Part shown: positions 7,208 through 16,059 of the stretch, one piece after another
Numbering within the stretch: the stretch's first letter is position 1
Layout: the number at the start of each line of letters is the position of its first letter
NCBI GenBank assembly: GCA_022820125.1
Contig: JAJEGA010000105.1
Location: 1 to 33,366 of the forward strand
Source: Anaerolineae bacterium
GTDB taxonomy: Bacteria; Chloroflexota; Anaerolineae; Aggregatilineales; Phototrophicaceae
Length of the DNA: 33,366 nt
Reading direction: 5' to 3'
Made by a program: the position numbers and the translations under genes
Notes under the pieces: generated by a model
Databases searched by the model: none
The model's input: only the letters and a program-made list of their open reading frames with translations
What the model was told of the DNA's origin: nothing

Positions 7208-8097
7208 TGTCAGAAGCAGGGACAGCAATCACCAGGGATTATCGCCTGAACGACGCGCTCTCCCGCGTGAGCCAAATCATCGGGCGCGTCTTGCTTTATG
7301 GCATCCTGATTTTCATGAGCCTTTGGTTTATCGCGCCATTATTCTGGATGTTTATGTCCTCTTTTATGCCTTTGGAGCAGGTGGGCGTTTTCCCGGTCGA
7401 ATGGATACCCCGCGTGTGGCAGCCGGAAAACTACACCGACGCGCTGAGGTTCTGGAAGTTCGGCACCACATTTCGCAACACCATGATTATCACAATTTTC
7501 TCGCTCTTCGGCGACATCGGCTCCTGTACGCTGGTGGCTTACGGGTTCGCCCGCTTTCGCTTCCCCTTCCGCGATACGCTTTTCCTGATTCTGCTGGCGA
7601 CGCTGATGCTGCCCTTCGCCGTCCGCCTGATACCGGTGTACGCCGCTTATGACGCTATCGGCTGGATCGACACCTTCTATCCGCTGATCGTGCCGAACTT
7701 CTTTGGCAACGCCTTCTACATCTTTATCTGCCGGCAGTTCTTCCTGGGCATTCCGCAGGATCTGCTGGATGCCGCCAAGATCGATGGCGCCAACGAGCTC
7801 CGCATTTTTACCCAGGTTATGATTCCGCTCGCCAAACCCGCCATCGTGGTGATCGCCATCCTGAGCTTCCAAAATAGCTGGAATGATTTTCTCGGTCCGT
7901 TGATTTACCTGAAAGATCCAGACCTGCATACCCTCGCCATCGGTCTGTACAAATTCACATCGCTGCCGGGTCAAGGCGGCATCTATAACCAGCAGATGGC
8001 GGCTTCCGTCATGATGGTCATGCCGGTGCTGATCGTCTTCTTCCTGTTTCAAAAGCAATTCATCCAGGGCGCAAATCTCTCCGGCATGAAAGGCTGA
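7207..8097 (+). CDS. Sugar ABC transporter permease (MalG/UgpE type)
   Basis: This 296-aa permease is the second channel subunit of the CUT1 importer. It has a first membrane segment at about residues 28-52, an extracellular loop with PENY, and an EAA loop at 184-211 (LLDAAKIDGANELRIF...MIPLAKPA). It ends in the short basic tail usual for the MalG group (FIQGANLSGMKG). The start overlaps the previous stop by one base and is preceded by GGGGAGGA within the upstream gene. A sulfatase gene follows after only 11 nt, which ties the importer to desulfation of the cargo. Confidence 0.93.
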   Translation: MSEAGTAITRDYRLNDALSRVSQIIGRVLLYGILIFMSLWFIAPLFWMFMSSFMPLEQVGVFPVEWIPRVWQPENYTDALRFWKFGTTFRNTMIITIFSLFGDIGSCTLVAYGFARFRFPFRDTLFLILLATLMLPFAVRLIPVYAAYDAIGWIDTFYPLIVPNFFGNAFYIFICRQFFLGIPQDLLDAAKIDGANELRIFTQVMIPLAKPAIVVIAILSFQNSWNDFLGPLIYLKDPDLHTLAIGLYKFTSLPGQGGIYNQQMAASVMMVMPVLIVFFLFQKQFIQGANLSGMKG

Positions 8098-8108
8098 AAC
8101 CCGCGGCG

Positions 8109-9401
8109 ATGGCTTCGCGTCCGAATATCCTCTTCGTGCTGGTCGATCAATTGGGCGCGCGCTGGCTGCCAATCTATGGTCATCCCATTGTTAAGACGCC
8201 ACAACTCGAGCGATTCGCCAATGAAAGCACGGTCTTTGAACGCGCCATCAGCACATCGCCAATTTGCACACCCTACCGCGGCTGCCTGCTCAGCGGGCGC
8301 TATCCGTCGCAGACCGGCCTCCGGCAAAATGGGCAGGCTTACCCCGCCGAGCTTCCAAGCCTCGCCGACCATCTCAATGCGGCTGACTATGCGACGTACT
8401 ATGTCGGGAAGTGGCATCTGAGCGGCGCGCCGCAAGAGAACCGCTGGGCGCCGCCGGAGAGGCGCGCTGGCTTTCAGCATTTCATCGGCTGGGAGAGCCA
8501 TCATGTCGATCATCATGCGGGCTTGATATGGGGCGATGATCCGAACGAGCCGATTGTGATGCCGGGCCACGAAACCGATGCGCTGACGGAGATTGCCCTG
8601 CGGCAACTGGCGCAGGCGGCCAGCGAAGCGAATCCCTTTTTCATGCTTCTTTCTTATCAGGCGCCGCACCCGCCCTGCTCGCCACCGCAAGCGTTTCTGG
8701 AGCACTATCGCGATCAAGACCTGTTCCGCGAACCGAATGCCGATGCCGCAGCCTGGTATGAGATGCCACAGTGGAACGCCGACTACGACGCGGCGACATT
8801 CCGGCGGCTGTATTTTGGCGAGATCAGCCACATGGATGCCGCTTTTGGCCGATTGCTGCGCGGGCTTGATGAGCTGGCGTTAAGCGAAAACACCTTGGTG
8901 GTCTTCACATCGGATCATGGCGAGATGGCGGGCGCGCATGGCTTGTTCGGCAAGGGCTTGATGTTTGAAGAATCGCTGCGCGTGCCGCTTATCGCGCGGG
9001 CGCCAGGTCAAGCGACTGGGCGAAGAACTAGCCAGCTTGCCGCGACGGTAGACTTGACGCCAACCCTGCTTGATTACGCGGGCTTCGACCGGCTGCCAGC
9101 TGCAGAGGGCATCTCATTGAGACCGCAGATCGAAGGCGGCGCAGCCGATTCGGCGCGAATTGCCATTAGCGAATATCAGAGCCTCTGCGCCACCACGCAA
9201 GCCTGGAAGCTGGTGACAGACGGTCGCGGGCTGAAGCCAGCGGCGCTATACAATATCGAGAACGACCCTTATGAATTGGAAAATCGGCTCCATGATGCCG
9301 ATTGCGCGGATGTTCAAGCGACTTTACAAGCCGCATTAAGCGAATGGCGCGAGCGGCTTGTCGCATGTTCCACAAGCGATTCAATGGCATCGACAGCATA
9401 A
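8109..9401 (+). CDS. Sulfatase (Cys-type, cytoplasmic)
   Basis: This 430-aa member of the sulfatase family (alkaline-phosphatase fold) would remove a sulfate ester. The activation motif C-x-P-x-R is intact (CTPYR, Cys53), so the Cys must be converted to formylglycine by an activating enzyme not encoded here. Metal-site residues Asp13 (LVDQ) and Asp269-His270 (FTSDHGE) and Lys282 (FGKG) are present; a Gln follows Asp13 where many family members have a second Asp. No signal peptide is visible, so it probably acts in the cytosol on an imported substrate. It follows the permease by 11 nt without a clear ribosome-binding site, suggesting coupled translation. The natural sulfate ester is unknown. 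Confidence 0.92.
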   Translation: MASRPNILFVLVDQLGARWLPIYGHPIVKTPQLERFANESTVFERAISTSPICTPYRGCLLSGRYPSQTGLRQNGQAYPAELPSLADHLNAADYATYYVGKWHLSGAPQENRWAPPERRAGFQHFIGWESHHVDHHAGLIWGDDPNEPIVMPGHETDALTEIALRQLAQAASEANPFFMLLSYQAPHPPCSPPQAFLEHYRDQDLFREPNADAAAWYEMPQWNADYDAATFRRLYFGEISHMDAAFGRLLRGLDELALSENTLVVFTSDHGEMAGAHGLFGKGLMFEESLRVPLIARAPGQATGRRTSQLAATVDLTPTLLDYAGFDRLPAAEGISLRPQIEGGAADSARIAISEYQSLCATTQAWKLVTDGRGLKPAALYNIENDPYELENRLHDADCADVQATLQAALSEWRERLVACSTSDSMASTA

Positions 9402-9415
9402 GAAAGCGAGCATCA

Positions 9416-10801
9416 ATGACAGCAAGTCAATATTTGAATGCGAGCGGCGTTTTCCCGCATTTGGCGCTGAGCGCCGAGCTGGGTCCGCCGCGCACGGAAT
9501 GCGGAGTCGGCGCGATGATGGCTTGGGCGGGGGCGCTTTGGATCGTCACCTACGTCTCGCATAAATCCGCCAGCGGCGTCGGCACTGGGCTCTATACCAT
9601 CGACGAGCAGCTAAAGATGACAAAACATCCCGCCAGCACTGTCGGCACTTATACCAATCGCATGGCGCATTGGGAATCAAACCAGCTTATCATCGGGCCG
9701 CACGTCATCGATGCGGCGGGCAAGGTGCGGACAGTTGAAGATCTGCTGGAGGTTCGCATCTGCTCGACCATGCGGCATCTGACCGACCAGGAAAACATGG
9801 TATACATGCTCGGCATGGAAGGCGAATTCTACGAGCTGAATGTGCATACGCTGGAGACGCGCTTCCTGGCGGACCTCACGATTGAGCTCGGCGTGCCCGA
9901 CCACGACTACGCGCATTTCAAAGCGGCTTACAGCAATTTTGGCCGCGTCGTGGTCGCCAACAACAGCTATGACGAGCGCGACTTCAGCGGCGTCGAAGCG
10001 GCTGGACGACTGGCGGAATGGGACGGCGAGCGCTGGACGATCATCGAGCGCAATCCCTTCATCGAAGTGAACGGGCGCGGCAACTTCGCCGGCACAATCT
10101 TCGCGATGGGCTGGGACAAGCGCTCGGCAATCCTACAGGTTTACACCGACGCGGATGGCAAGTGGAAGCGCTACCGCCTGCCAAAGGCGAGCCACTGCTT
10201 CGATCACATGTGGCAGACCGAATGGCCGCGCATCCGCGAAGTCGACCACGAGCGCTTTATCATGGATTGTCACGGCATGTTTTACGAGCTGTCGACCTGG
10301 GCATACGACAATCATATCTGGGGCGTCCGTCCCATTTCGACGCATCTGTGGGTGCATGGCGATTTCTGCGCCTGGCGCGGCATGCTCGTGCTCGGCGCGG
10401 ACAACGCCAGCCCGCACAACGGCGCCAACCACCTGGCGGGCGAGCCGCAGTCGGGCTTGTACTTCGGCAAGACCGACGACCTTTGGGGTTTCGGCAAGCC
10501 GGCCGGCTGGGGCGGCGTCTGGCAGGAGGACGAGGTCAGCGCCGGCGAAATATCCGACCCCTATCTGATGACGGGCTTTGACAAGAAAGTGCTGCATCTG
10601 TGCAACGGCGGCGCCGCGCCCGCGCGATTCGTATTGGAAGTCGATTTCCTCGGCAACGGCAAGTGGATGACCTACGACACCTTTGAGGTGGCGCCTGCCG
10701 GTTATGCTTTTCACGCTTTCCCCGCCGGCTACAGCGCCCATTGGGCTCGATTGCGCAGCGAGAATGACAGTGTGGCGACGGCGTATTTCACCTATACTTG
10801 A
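9416..10801 (+). CDS. Unrecognised 461-aa protein, possibly beta-propeller
   Basis: I do not recognise the family with certainty. The ATG at 9416, 14 nt after the sulfatase stop, fits the conserved-looking N-terminus; the frame stays open further upstream but only inside the sulfatase gene. The protein has no signal peptide or membrane segment. It is rich in Trp, His, Asp and Gly, with recurring short beta-strand units such as WAGALWIVTY, GLYTID and GQ/GE-FYELN, which suggests a propeller-like all-beta fold. The last 60 or so residues look like a separate beta-sandwich (EVDFLGNGKWMTYDTFEV...). Position between a sulfatase and oxidative enzymes suggests a carbohydrate-active role, such as a lyase, hydrolase or binding protein. 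That is inference from context only. Confidence 0.75.
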   Translation: MTASQYLNASGVFPHLALSAELGPPRTECGVGAMMAWAGALWIVTYVSHKSASGVGTGLYTIDEQLKMTKHPASTVGTYTNRMAHWESNQLIIGPHVIDAAGKVRTVEDLLEVRICSTMRHLTDQENMVYMLGMEGEFYELNVHTLETRFLADLTIELGVPDHDYAHFKAAYSNFGRVVVANNSYDERDFSGVEAAGRLAEWDGERWTIIERNPFIEVNGRGNFAGTIFAMGWDKRSAILQVYTDADGKWKRYRLPKASHCFDHMWQTEWPRIREVDHERFIMDCHGMFYELSTWAYDNHIWGVRPISTHLWVHGDFCAWRGMLVLGADNASPHNGANHLAGEPQSGLYFGKTDDLWGFGKPAGWGGVWQEDEVSAGEISDPYLMTGFDKKVLHLCNGGAAPARFVLEVDFLGNGKWMTYDTFEVAPAGYAFHAFPAGYSAHWARLRSENDSVATAYFTYT

Positions 10802-10836
10802 CTTGATTGGAAATCTACAGAATTGGAAAGCCAACA

Positions 10837-11688
10837 ATGAACAATGGTTTTACGAAAATCTCAGATGATCAGCGGCAACAATTTCGCGACGAAGGTTATT
10901 TGATCGTAAGGAATACGCTTGATGAAGATGCCATCAGCCATCTCGTCGAAGCGGGCGACGGACTCATCGCCACCGATGAGCGCTTCAACCGCTACCAAAC
11001 CAGCGAATTCTACGATGGCTTCCGCAACTGCATCACCATGGATGACGCCTTCATCCCGCTCTTGACCAACGAGGTGACCCTGCCGATAGTGATACAGTTG
11101 CTCGGTTCAAACGTGCAGCTCTCGACCAGCCACCTCATCCATCGCCATCCAGACCCGCCCGGTACGCCCGACACCATGCGCCGCCCCGGCTGGCATCGCG
11201 ATGGCGGGGGCATATCGCGCGATCTGGGCGAAGACCGTTTCCCGCGCATGGGCTTGAAGTGCGCCTTCTATCTCACCGATTTGAGCGAGCCGAACTCCGG
11301 CGTCACCATGCTGGCGCCTGGAAGCAACCAGCTCAAGGAGCGCATCGAGATCCCCAAAGGCGAAACCGACCCAGCCAATGCGCTTGAGCCGCTGCTGAAC
11401 CCGGGTGATTGCGTCATCTTCGAATATCGCACCTGGCACGCCGGCGCGCCGAATTTCAGGGACATCACGCGCAAATGCGTCATGATTGGATACTGCTATC
11501 GTTGGCTCAAGCCGATGGACTTCGTCAAACATGAGCCGCCATTCCTGGATAAACTGAGCGAGATTGAGAAATACCTGGTCGGCGAAGAAGTTGACGACAC
11601 GCAGGAGTTCCAGCCCGGCGGCGGCTATAATCCGCTGACCGAGTGGTGCCAACTGCACGGCGTCGAGCAAACCAGGGACGGCATGTGA
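10837..11688 (+). CDS. Phytanoyl-CoA dioxygenase (PhyH) family protein, canonical iron site
   Basis: This 283-aa protein belongs to the PhyH family of Fe(II)/2-oxoglutarate oxygenases, which hydroxylate unactivated C-H bonds. The facial triad is visible as His120-x-Asp122 (GWHRDGG) and His201 (TWHAG), and Arg212 (DITRK) can bind the 2-oxoglutarate carboxylate. The ATG at 10837 is chosen because GGAAAG lies 9 nt upstream; a TTG at 10807 would give 10 more residues. It follows the unrecognised protein by 35 nt and precedes the FAD oxidoreductase. It probably hydroxylates, or oxidatively dealkylates, a small imported molecule or an intermediate. The name reflects the family, not phytanoyl-CoA as substrate. 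Confidence 0.88.
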   Translation: MNNGFTKISDDQRQQFRDEGYLIVRNTLDEDAISHLVEAGDGLIATDERFNRYQTSEFYDGFRNCITMDDAFIPLLTNEVTLPIVIQLLGSNVQLSTSHLIHRHPDPPGTPDTMRRPGWHRDGGGISRDLGEDRFPRMGLKCAFYLTDLSEPNSGVTMLAPGSNQLKERIEIPKGETDPANALEPLLNPGDCVIFEYRTWHAGAPNFRDITRKCVMIGYCYRWLKPMDFVKHEPPFLDKLSEIEKYLVGEEVDDTQEFQPGGGYNPLTEWCQLHGVEQTRDGM

Positions 11689-11767
11689 CGCAACGCGTTC
11701 GCATCCGCATTGGTCAAACTCCCTATAACGCGTTAGCTGCCGTTCAAGCCAAGCCCAAGGACAGATA

Positions 11768-14056
11768 ATGAAACAAGACAATCAAATACCCAGAATGTTG
11801 AGCGAGCCTTTCTCGCCTGAGGGGCGAGCGCCGAAGACCCGGCGCATTGATGCCGATCTGGTCATCGTCGGCGGCGGACTAGCCGGGATCTGCGCCGCAA
11901 TCACAGCAGCCCGCGCTGGCATCAAGGTCGTGCTGGCGCAGGATCGCCCGGTGCTCGGAGGCAACGCCAGCAGCGAAGTCCGTCTTTGGGCGCTGGGCGC
12001 GACCTCGCACATGAACAACAACAATCGCTGGGCGCGCGAAGGCGGCGTCATCGACGAAATCCTGGTCGAAAATATGTATCGCAACAAAGAAGGCAACGCG
12101 CTGATATTTGATACCGTGCTGCTGGAAAAGGTCGTCCGCGAAGACAATATCACCTTGCTGCTAAATACCGCCGCGGTCAGCGTCAGCAAGTCGGACGGCG
12201 AAACGATCGAGTCGGTCACCGCCTTTTGCAGCCAGAATTCCACGCAATACGAACTTTATGCCCCGCTCTTCTGCGATGCTTCCGGCGATGGCATCGTCGC
12301 TTTTCAAGCGGGCGCGGCTTTTCGCATGGGCGCCGAATCGCGCGAGGAATTCGGCGAGAAGTTTGCGCCGAGCGAAGAATATGGCTACCTGCTGGGGCAC
12401 TCGATTTATTTCTACACCAAAGATATCGGCGAGCCGGTCAAGTTCGTGCCGCCCAGCTACGCGCTGGAAGACATCACTGAGATCCCGCGCTTCCGCAGCT
12501 TCAACACGGCGGTCGACGGCTGCCGCCTTTGGTGGATCGAATATGGCGGCCGCCTCGATACAGTGCACGAGACTGAGACTATCAAGTGGCAGTTGTGGAA
12601 GGTGGTCTACGGCGTCTGGAATTACATCAAGAATTCGGGCGAATTCCCCGATGCCGAGACGCTGACGCTGGAATGGGTCGGGCAGATCCCCGGCAAGCGC
12701 GAGAGCCGGCGCTTTGAAGGCGACATGATGATGACGCAGCAGGATGTCATCGAGCAGCGCCAGCACTATGACGCCATATCCTTTGGCGGCTGGTCGATTG
12801 ATCTGCACCCGGCTGACGGCGTCTTCAGCGAGTTGCCCGGCTGCGATCAATGGCATGCCAAGGGCGTCTATCAGGTGCCCTACCGCACACAATACAGCAA
12901 GAATATACGTAACCTTTTCATAACTGGTCGCATCATGAGCGCGTCGCACGTCGCCTTCGGCTCAACGCGTGTGATGCTGACGCTGGCTTGCGCGGCGCAG
13001 TCCGTTGGCATGGCGGCCGCGCATTGCATCGAGCGAGGGCTGCTTCCGCGCGATATCGCCGAGCCGGAAAACGTCAAGCTGCTGCAGCGTGATTTGCAGC
13101 GCGTCGGCGGTTACATCCCCCAATTCAGATTGGACGACGATGCGAACCTCGTGCGTCAGGCGACGGTGGCCGCCTCCAGCAAGCTCTGCCTGGAAACGCT
13201 GCCGGACGGCGGTCCTCGGATCGCGCTTGAGCGCCCCTACGCCCAGATGCTGCCCATGCAGCGGGGTCGCGTCCCGCGGATGACGATCACGGTCGACGCG
13301 GCGGAAGACACAGCGCTTGAGGCGCAGCTGCGCATGAGCTCGAAGCGAGACAACTACACGCCGGATGTCATTCTGAAGACGCTCAGCTTCGACCTGCCCG
13401 CCGGCGATGATCAGACGATTGAGCTGGACTTTGACCAGCTGCTTGATGATTCGCGCTACGTCTTCGTCTGCGTAATGGCGAACCCGAGGCTGCGCTTGCA
13501 CTTGAGCGACATGCGCGTCACCGGCTTGGCCGCGCTGCAATACTGGCGTGACCAAATTCCATACGAAGACATCGGCGTGGAAGCCTTCGAATTCTGGACG
13601 CCGCCACGCCGCCCTGACGGACAGAATATGGCGCTGAACTTCTCCCCTCCGATTGACGGTTTTGATCCACAGAATGTCTGTAATGGGCTGGCGCGCCCGG
13701 TCGCCGAAGTGAACGCCTGGGTGGCTGACCCCGATGATGACATGCCGACGCTGGAAATCAGATGGATCGCGCCGCAGAGCGTCAGCCGCGTGACGCTGAT
13801 GTTCGACACCGACTTCGACCACGCCATGGAAACAGTAACGCGCGGTCATCCGGAGGACGTTATGCCTTTCGCCGTCAAGCATTATCGGCTGCGGAATGGC
13901 GACGGCTCGGTTCTGGCCGAGGCGCGCGACAATCACCAAACGGTTAACCGGATCGATTTCGACGAGCCAATCGAAACTGATCGACTGCAGGTCGAAATCA
14001 TCGAGACCCAAGGCGATGCGCCGGCGGCTTTGTTTGCGCTACACTGTTATGAATAG
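11768..14056 (+). CDS. FAD-dependent oxidoreductase with C-terminal beta-sandwich extension
   Basis: This is a 762-aa protein. Residues about 28-450 form an FAD-binding oxidoreductase domain of the FAD_oxidored type: dinucleotide motif VIVGGGLAG (32-40), RPVLGGNASSEVR, and a second nucleotide-site segment NLFITGRIMSASHVAFGS-type near residue 380. Residues from about 480 on are predicted beta-rich; the last part (DTDFDHAMETV, near 675-700) resembles a discoidin/F5-8-type sandwich that could bind carbohydrate. No signal peptide is present. The start ATG has AAGGA 8 nt upstream. It lies between two PhyH-family genes, 21 nt before the second, in the importer-sulfatase operon. Related proteins are sometimes labelled xanthan lyase because of the C-terminal domain, but the N-terminal FAD site argues for a redox role. 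Substrate unknown. Confidence 0.87.
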   Translation: MKQDNQIPRMLSEPFSPEGRAPKTRRIDADLVIVGGGLAGICAAITAARAGIKVVLAQDRPVLGGNASSEVRLWALGATSHMNNNNRWAREGGVIDEILVENMYRNKEGNALIFDTVLLEKVVREDNITLLLNTAAVSVSKSDGETIESVTAFCSQNSTQYELYAPLFCDASGDGIVAFQAGAAFRMGAESREEFGEKFAPSEEYGYLLGHSIYFYTKDIGEPVKFVPPSYALEDITEIPRFRSFNTAVDGCRLWWIEYGGRLDTVHETETIKWQLWKVVYGVWNYIKNSGEFPDAETLTLEWVGQIPGKRESRRFEGDMMMTQQDVIEQRQHYDAISFGGWSIDLHPADGVFSELPGCDQWHAKGVYQVPYRTQYSKNIRNLFITGRIMSASHVAFGSTRVMLTLACAAQSVGMAAAHCIERGLLPRDIAEPENVKLLQRDLQRVGGYIPQFRLDDDANLVRQATVAASSKLCLETLPDGGPRIALERPYAQMLPMQRGRVPRMTITVDAAEDTALEAQLRMSSKRDNYTPDVILKTLSFDLPAGDDQTIELDFDQLLDDSRYVFVCVMANPRLRLHLSDMRVTGLAALQYWRDQIPYEDIGVEAFEFWTPPRRPDGQNMALNFSPPIDGFDPQNVCNGLARPVAEVNAWVADPDDDMPTLEIRWIAPQSVSRVTLMFDTDFDHAMETVTRGHPEDVMPFAVKHYRLRNGDGSVLAEARDNHQTVNRIDFDEPIETDRLQVEIIETQGDAPAALFALHCYE

Positions 14057-14077
14057 AAAGTTTGAGGAAATAGTCCG

Positions 14078-14914
14078 ATGGAAGTGTCTGAACGAGAGCG
14101 CTACTTCTTCGACCTCAACGGCTATCTATTGCTAAAGGGCGCGCTATCGACGGGGGAAGTCGCGGATATCAACGCCGCAATCGACGCCTTGCTGCCGATG
14201 CAGCCGGGCGAGTGGCATGGTTATGTGCACGGGCATACCTACGGCGACGATGATGGCTTGAATTTGCAGCAGATCTATGAAGGCGGCGAGGCTTTCGAAA
14301 AGCTGATCGACCACCCATCCTGGATTGAAAAGGTCAAGTATTTCGTCGGCGGCGCCGACACTTTCGATTACAATCATGGTCCTCTGTTCATTGATGAGTG
14401 CTTCGCCAGTATTCGCGGACCGGGCGAGGCGATCGGCTTGCATTCCGGCGGACACGAAGGCGCCAAGCGCACGCAGTTCCGCTATTTCAACGGGCGCTTC
14501 CACTGCGGGCAGATCAACATTCTGATGGCGTTGACCGATATTGGCCCCGGCGATGGAAACACGATGGTCGTGCCCGCCAGCCACAAAGCGCATTTCCCTC
14601 ATCCAGACGAAGGCAAACATGCCATGCACAGTGAAGTCGCATCGGTTGACCAGGTCGAAGGCGCGGTCAACATTTTCATGGACGCGGGCGATGTCATTCT
14701 CTTTGTTGACGCGCTTTGCCACGGCTCGGCTGAACGGGTGAATCCCGGCGAGCGGCGCATTATCGTCTTCCGCTATGGACCGTCCTGGGGCAACTTCCGC
14801 TTTGGTTACCAAGTGTCGGAGGAGCTAGCCGCGCGCCTTTCGCCGGAGCGCTTAAATATCGTGCGTCCCACGCCGCCGCGGTTGCCGGGATTAGCGGAGG
14901 GGCGCTACGCCTGA
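14078..14914 (+). CDS. PhyH-family protein with H-x-G instead of H-x-D iron motif
   Basis: This 278-aa PhyH-like protein keeps the distal His215 (LCHGSAER) and Arg226/227 for 2-oxoglutarate. At the proximal iron site, however, it reads L-His122-Ser-Gly124-Gly-His, so the carboxylate ligand is missing. In Fe/2OG halogenases such as SyrB2 (H-x-A) and WelO5 (H-x-G), loss of this carboxylate opens a site for chloride. In other PhyH relatives an H-G-G-like motif may mean a different ligand set; His126 or Glu127 nearby could substitute. A good ribosome-binding site (GAGG) precedes the ATG. It is the last gene of the plus-strand operon, and its end overlaps the convergent dehydratase gene by 10 bp. 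Function is unknown; family membership is secure. Confidence 0.85.
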   Translation: MEVSERERYFFDLNGYLLLKGALSTGEVADINAAIDALLPMQPGEWHGYVHGHTYGDDDGLNLQQIYEGGEAFEKLIDHPSWIEKVKYFVGGADTFDYNHGPLFIDECFASIRGPGEAIGLHSGGHEGAKRTQFRYFNGRFHCGQINILMALTDIGPGDGNTMVVPASHKAHFPHPDEGKHAMHSEVASVDQVEGAVNIFMDAGDVILFVDALCHGSAERVNPGERRIIVFRYGPSWGNFRFGYQVSEELAARLSPERLNIVRPTPPRLPGLAEGRYA

Positions 14915-16059
14915 AGCGCGCCAAGCCTGTCTTCATCCAACTCGACGCCGAGGCCGGCGCTTCTCGGTATTTCGTAGAAGCCCGCTGAACAGGTCAGTGG
15001 CGATTTCAGCAGCAGGTTCGCGATCTCGAAGACCGGCGGCTGATACTCCAGCAAGTACAAATTGGGAATCGCCGCCGCCGCGTGAATGGTCGCCGCGATG
15101 CAGACGCCCAGCCCGACGCTGAGATGCGGCGCCATTTTCGCGTTGAAGGCTTCCGCCATCGTTGCGATCTTGATTGTCTCCGAGATGCCGGCGCGCCCGA
15201 CATCCGGCTGCAAGATATCGGCTGCTTTCCGCGTCAACCAGGGACGGAACTGATAGCGCGTTCGCTCGGTTTCACCATGGGCGATGGGCACAGCGACGGC
15301 GGCCGCAAGCTGCGCGTGAGACTCGATGTCCTCCGGATTGATCGGCGCCTCAAAGAAGCCGACGCCCAGGCCCGCCAGCGCCTGCCCCAGCTGCGCCGCC
15401 TCATCCAGCGAATAGACCCAGTGCGCGTCCAGCAGCAGGGTCGCCTCCGCGCCCAAGGCGCCGTGCAGAGACTCGATGCTGGCTACATCTTCTCTGACGC
15501 CATGACCAGCCGCCAGCTTAAACGCGTTGAAGCCCTGCTGAACATACTCTAGCGCGAGCGCAGCCCGCTCATCCGCCGTTGGGCGCGGCAGCCCGGAGAC
15601 ATAACAGGGGACGCGCTCTCGGTAGGCGCCGCCCAGCAGCTTATACACCGGCTGGTCCAGCAGCTTGCCTCGCAGGTCCCATAGCGCGATGTCGCAGGCG
15701 CTGATGGCATCCAGCATGAAGCCGCCGTAATAACCGCGCTCGCGCATGAGATCGTACATGACATTCCACAGCACGTTGCCATCAAGCGGATCGCGCCCCA
15801 AGAGCGCTGGCGCCAGCAGCTGCTCGATTATGGCGCAGACGACCTCTGGCGCGACCGGCGCCAGCGCCTCGCCCCAGCCAATGATGCCGTCGGCGGTCGT
15901 AATCTTGACGAAGGCGGTCTCGAAATAGGCGGAATACAGCGCGCGATATGGCGGGCGGATGAAGTAGGCTTGGGGATCAGCCGCTTTTGGCAAGCCGCCA
16001 AGGTAAGCCTCGTCGCGTTTGATGCGAACGGGAATCGCCTCAACCTTGATGATGCTCAT
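14905..16059 (-). CDS. Enolase-superfamily dehydratase/racemase (mandelate racemase subgroup)
   Basis: This 384-aa protein has the N-terminal capping domain (to about residue 125) and the TIM barrel of the mandelate racemase/muconate-lactonizing group. Metal ligands are Asp211 (LLDAHW), Glu237 (FEAP) and Glu263 (HGETE). Asp286 (QPDVG) and His312 (APHLS) form the expected Asp-His base dyad, and Lys181 (FKLAAG) lies at the position of the opposite-side base. This pattern fits sugar-acid dehydratases. The ATG at 16059 is chosen because GGAGG lies about 9 nt upstream and the fold starts there; the frame runs further upstream without support. It diverges from the lyase gene, and dehydratase plus lyase is the classic arrangement of non-phosphorylative sugar-acid breakdown. 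Confidence 0.9.
   Translation of the reverse strand: MSIIKVEAIPVRIKRDEAYLGGLPKAADPQAYFIRPPYRALYSAYFETAFVKITTADGIIGWGEALAPVAPEVVCAIIEQLLAPALLGRDPLDGNVLWNVMYDLMRERGYYGGFMLDAISACDIALWDLRGKLLDQPVYKLLGGAYRERVPCYVSGLPRPTADERAALALEYVQQGFNAFKLAAGHGVREDVASIESLHGALGAEATLLLDAHWVYSLDEAAQLGQALAGLGVGFFEAPINPEDIESHAQLAAAVAVPIAHGETERTRYQFRPWLTRKAADILQPDVGRAGISETIKIATMAEAFNAKMAPHLSVGLGVCIAATIHAAAAIPNLYLLEYQPPVFEIANLLLKSPLTCSAGFYEIPRSAGLGVELDEDRLGALQA

Noticed and set aside
12962..14011. Minus-strand open frame of 349 codons opposite the FAD oxidoreductase gene
   Set aside because: It is a shadow of the real gene, with no domain, no ribosome-binding site and no operon context.
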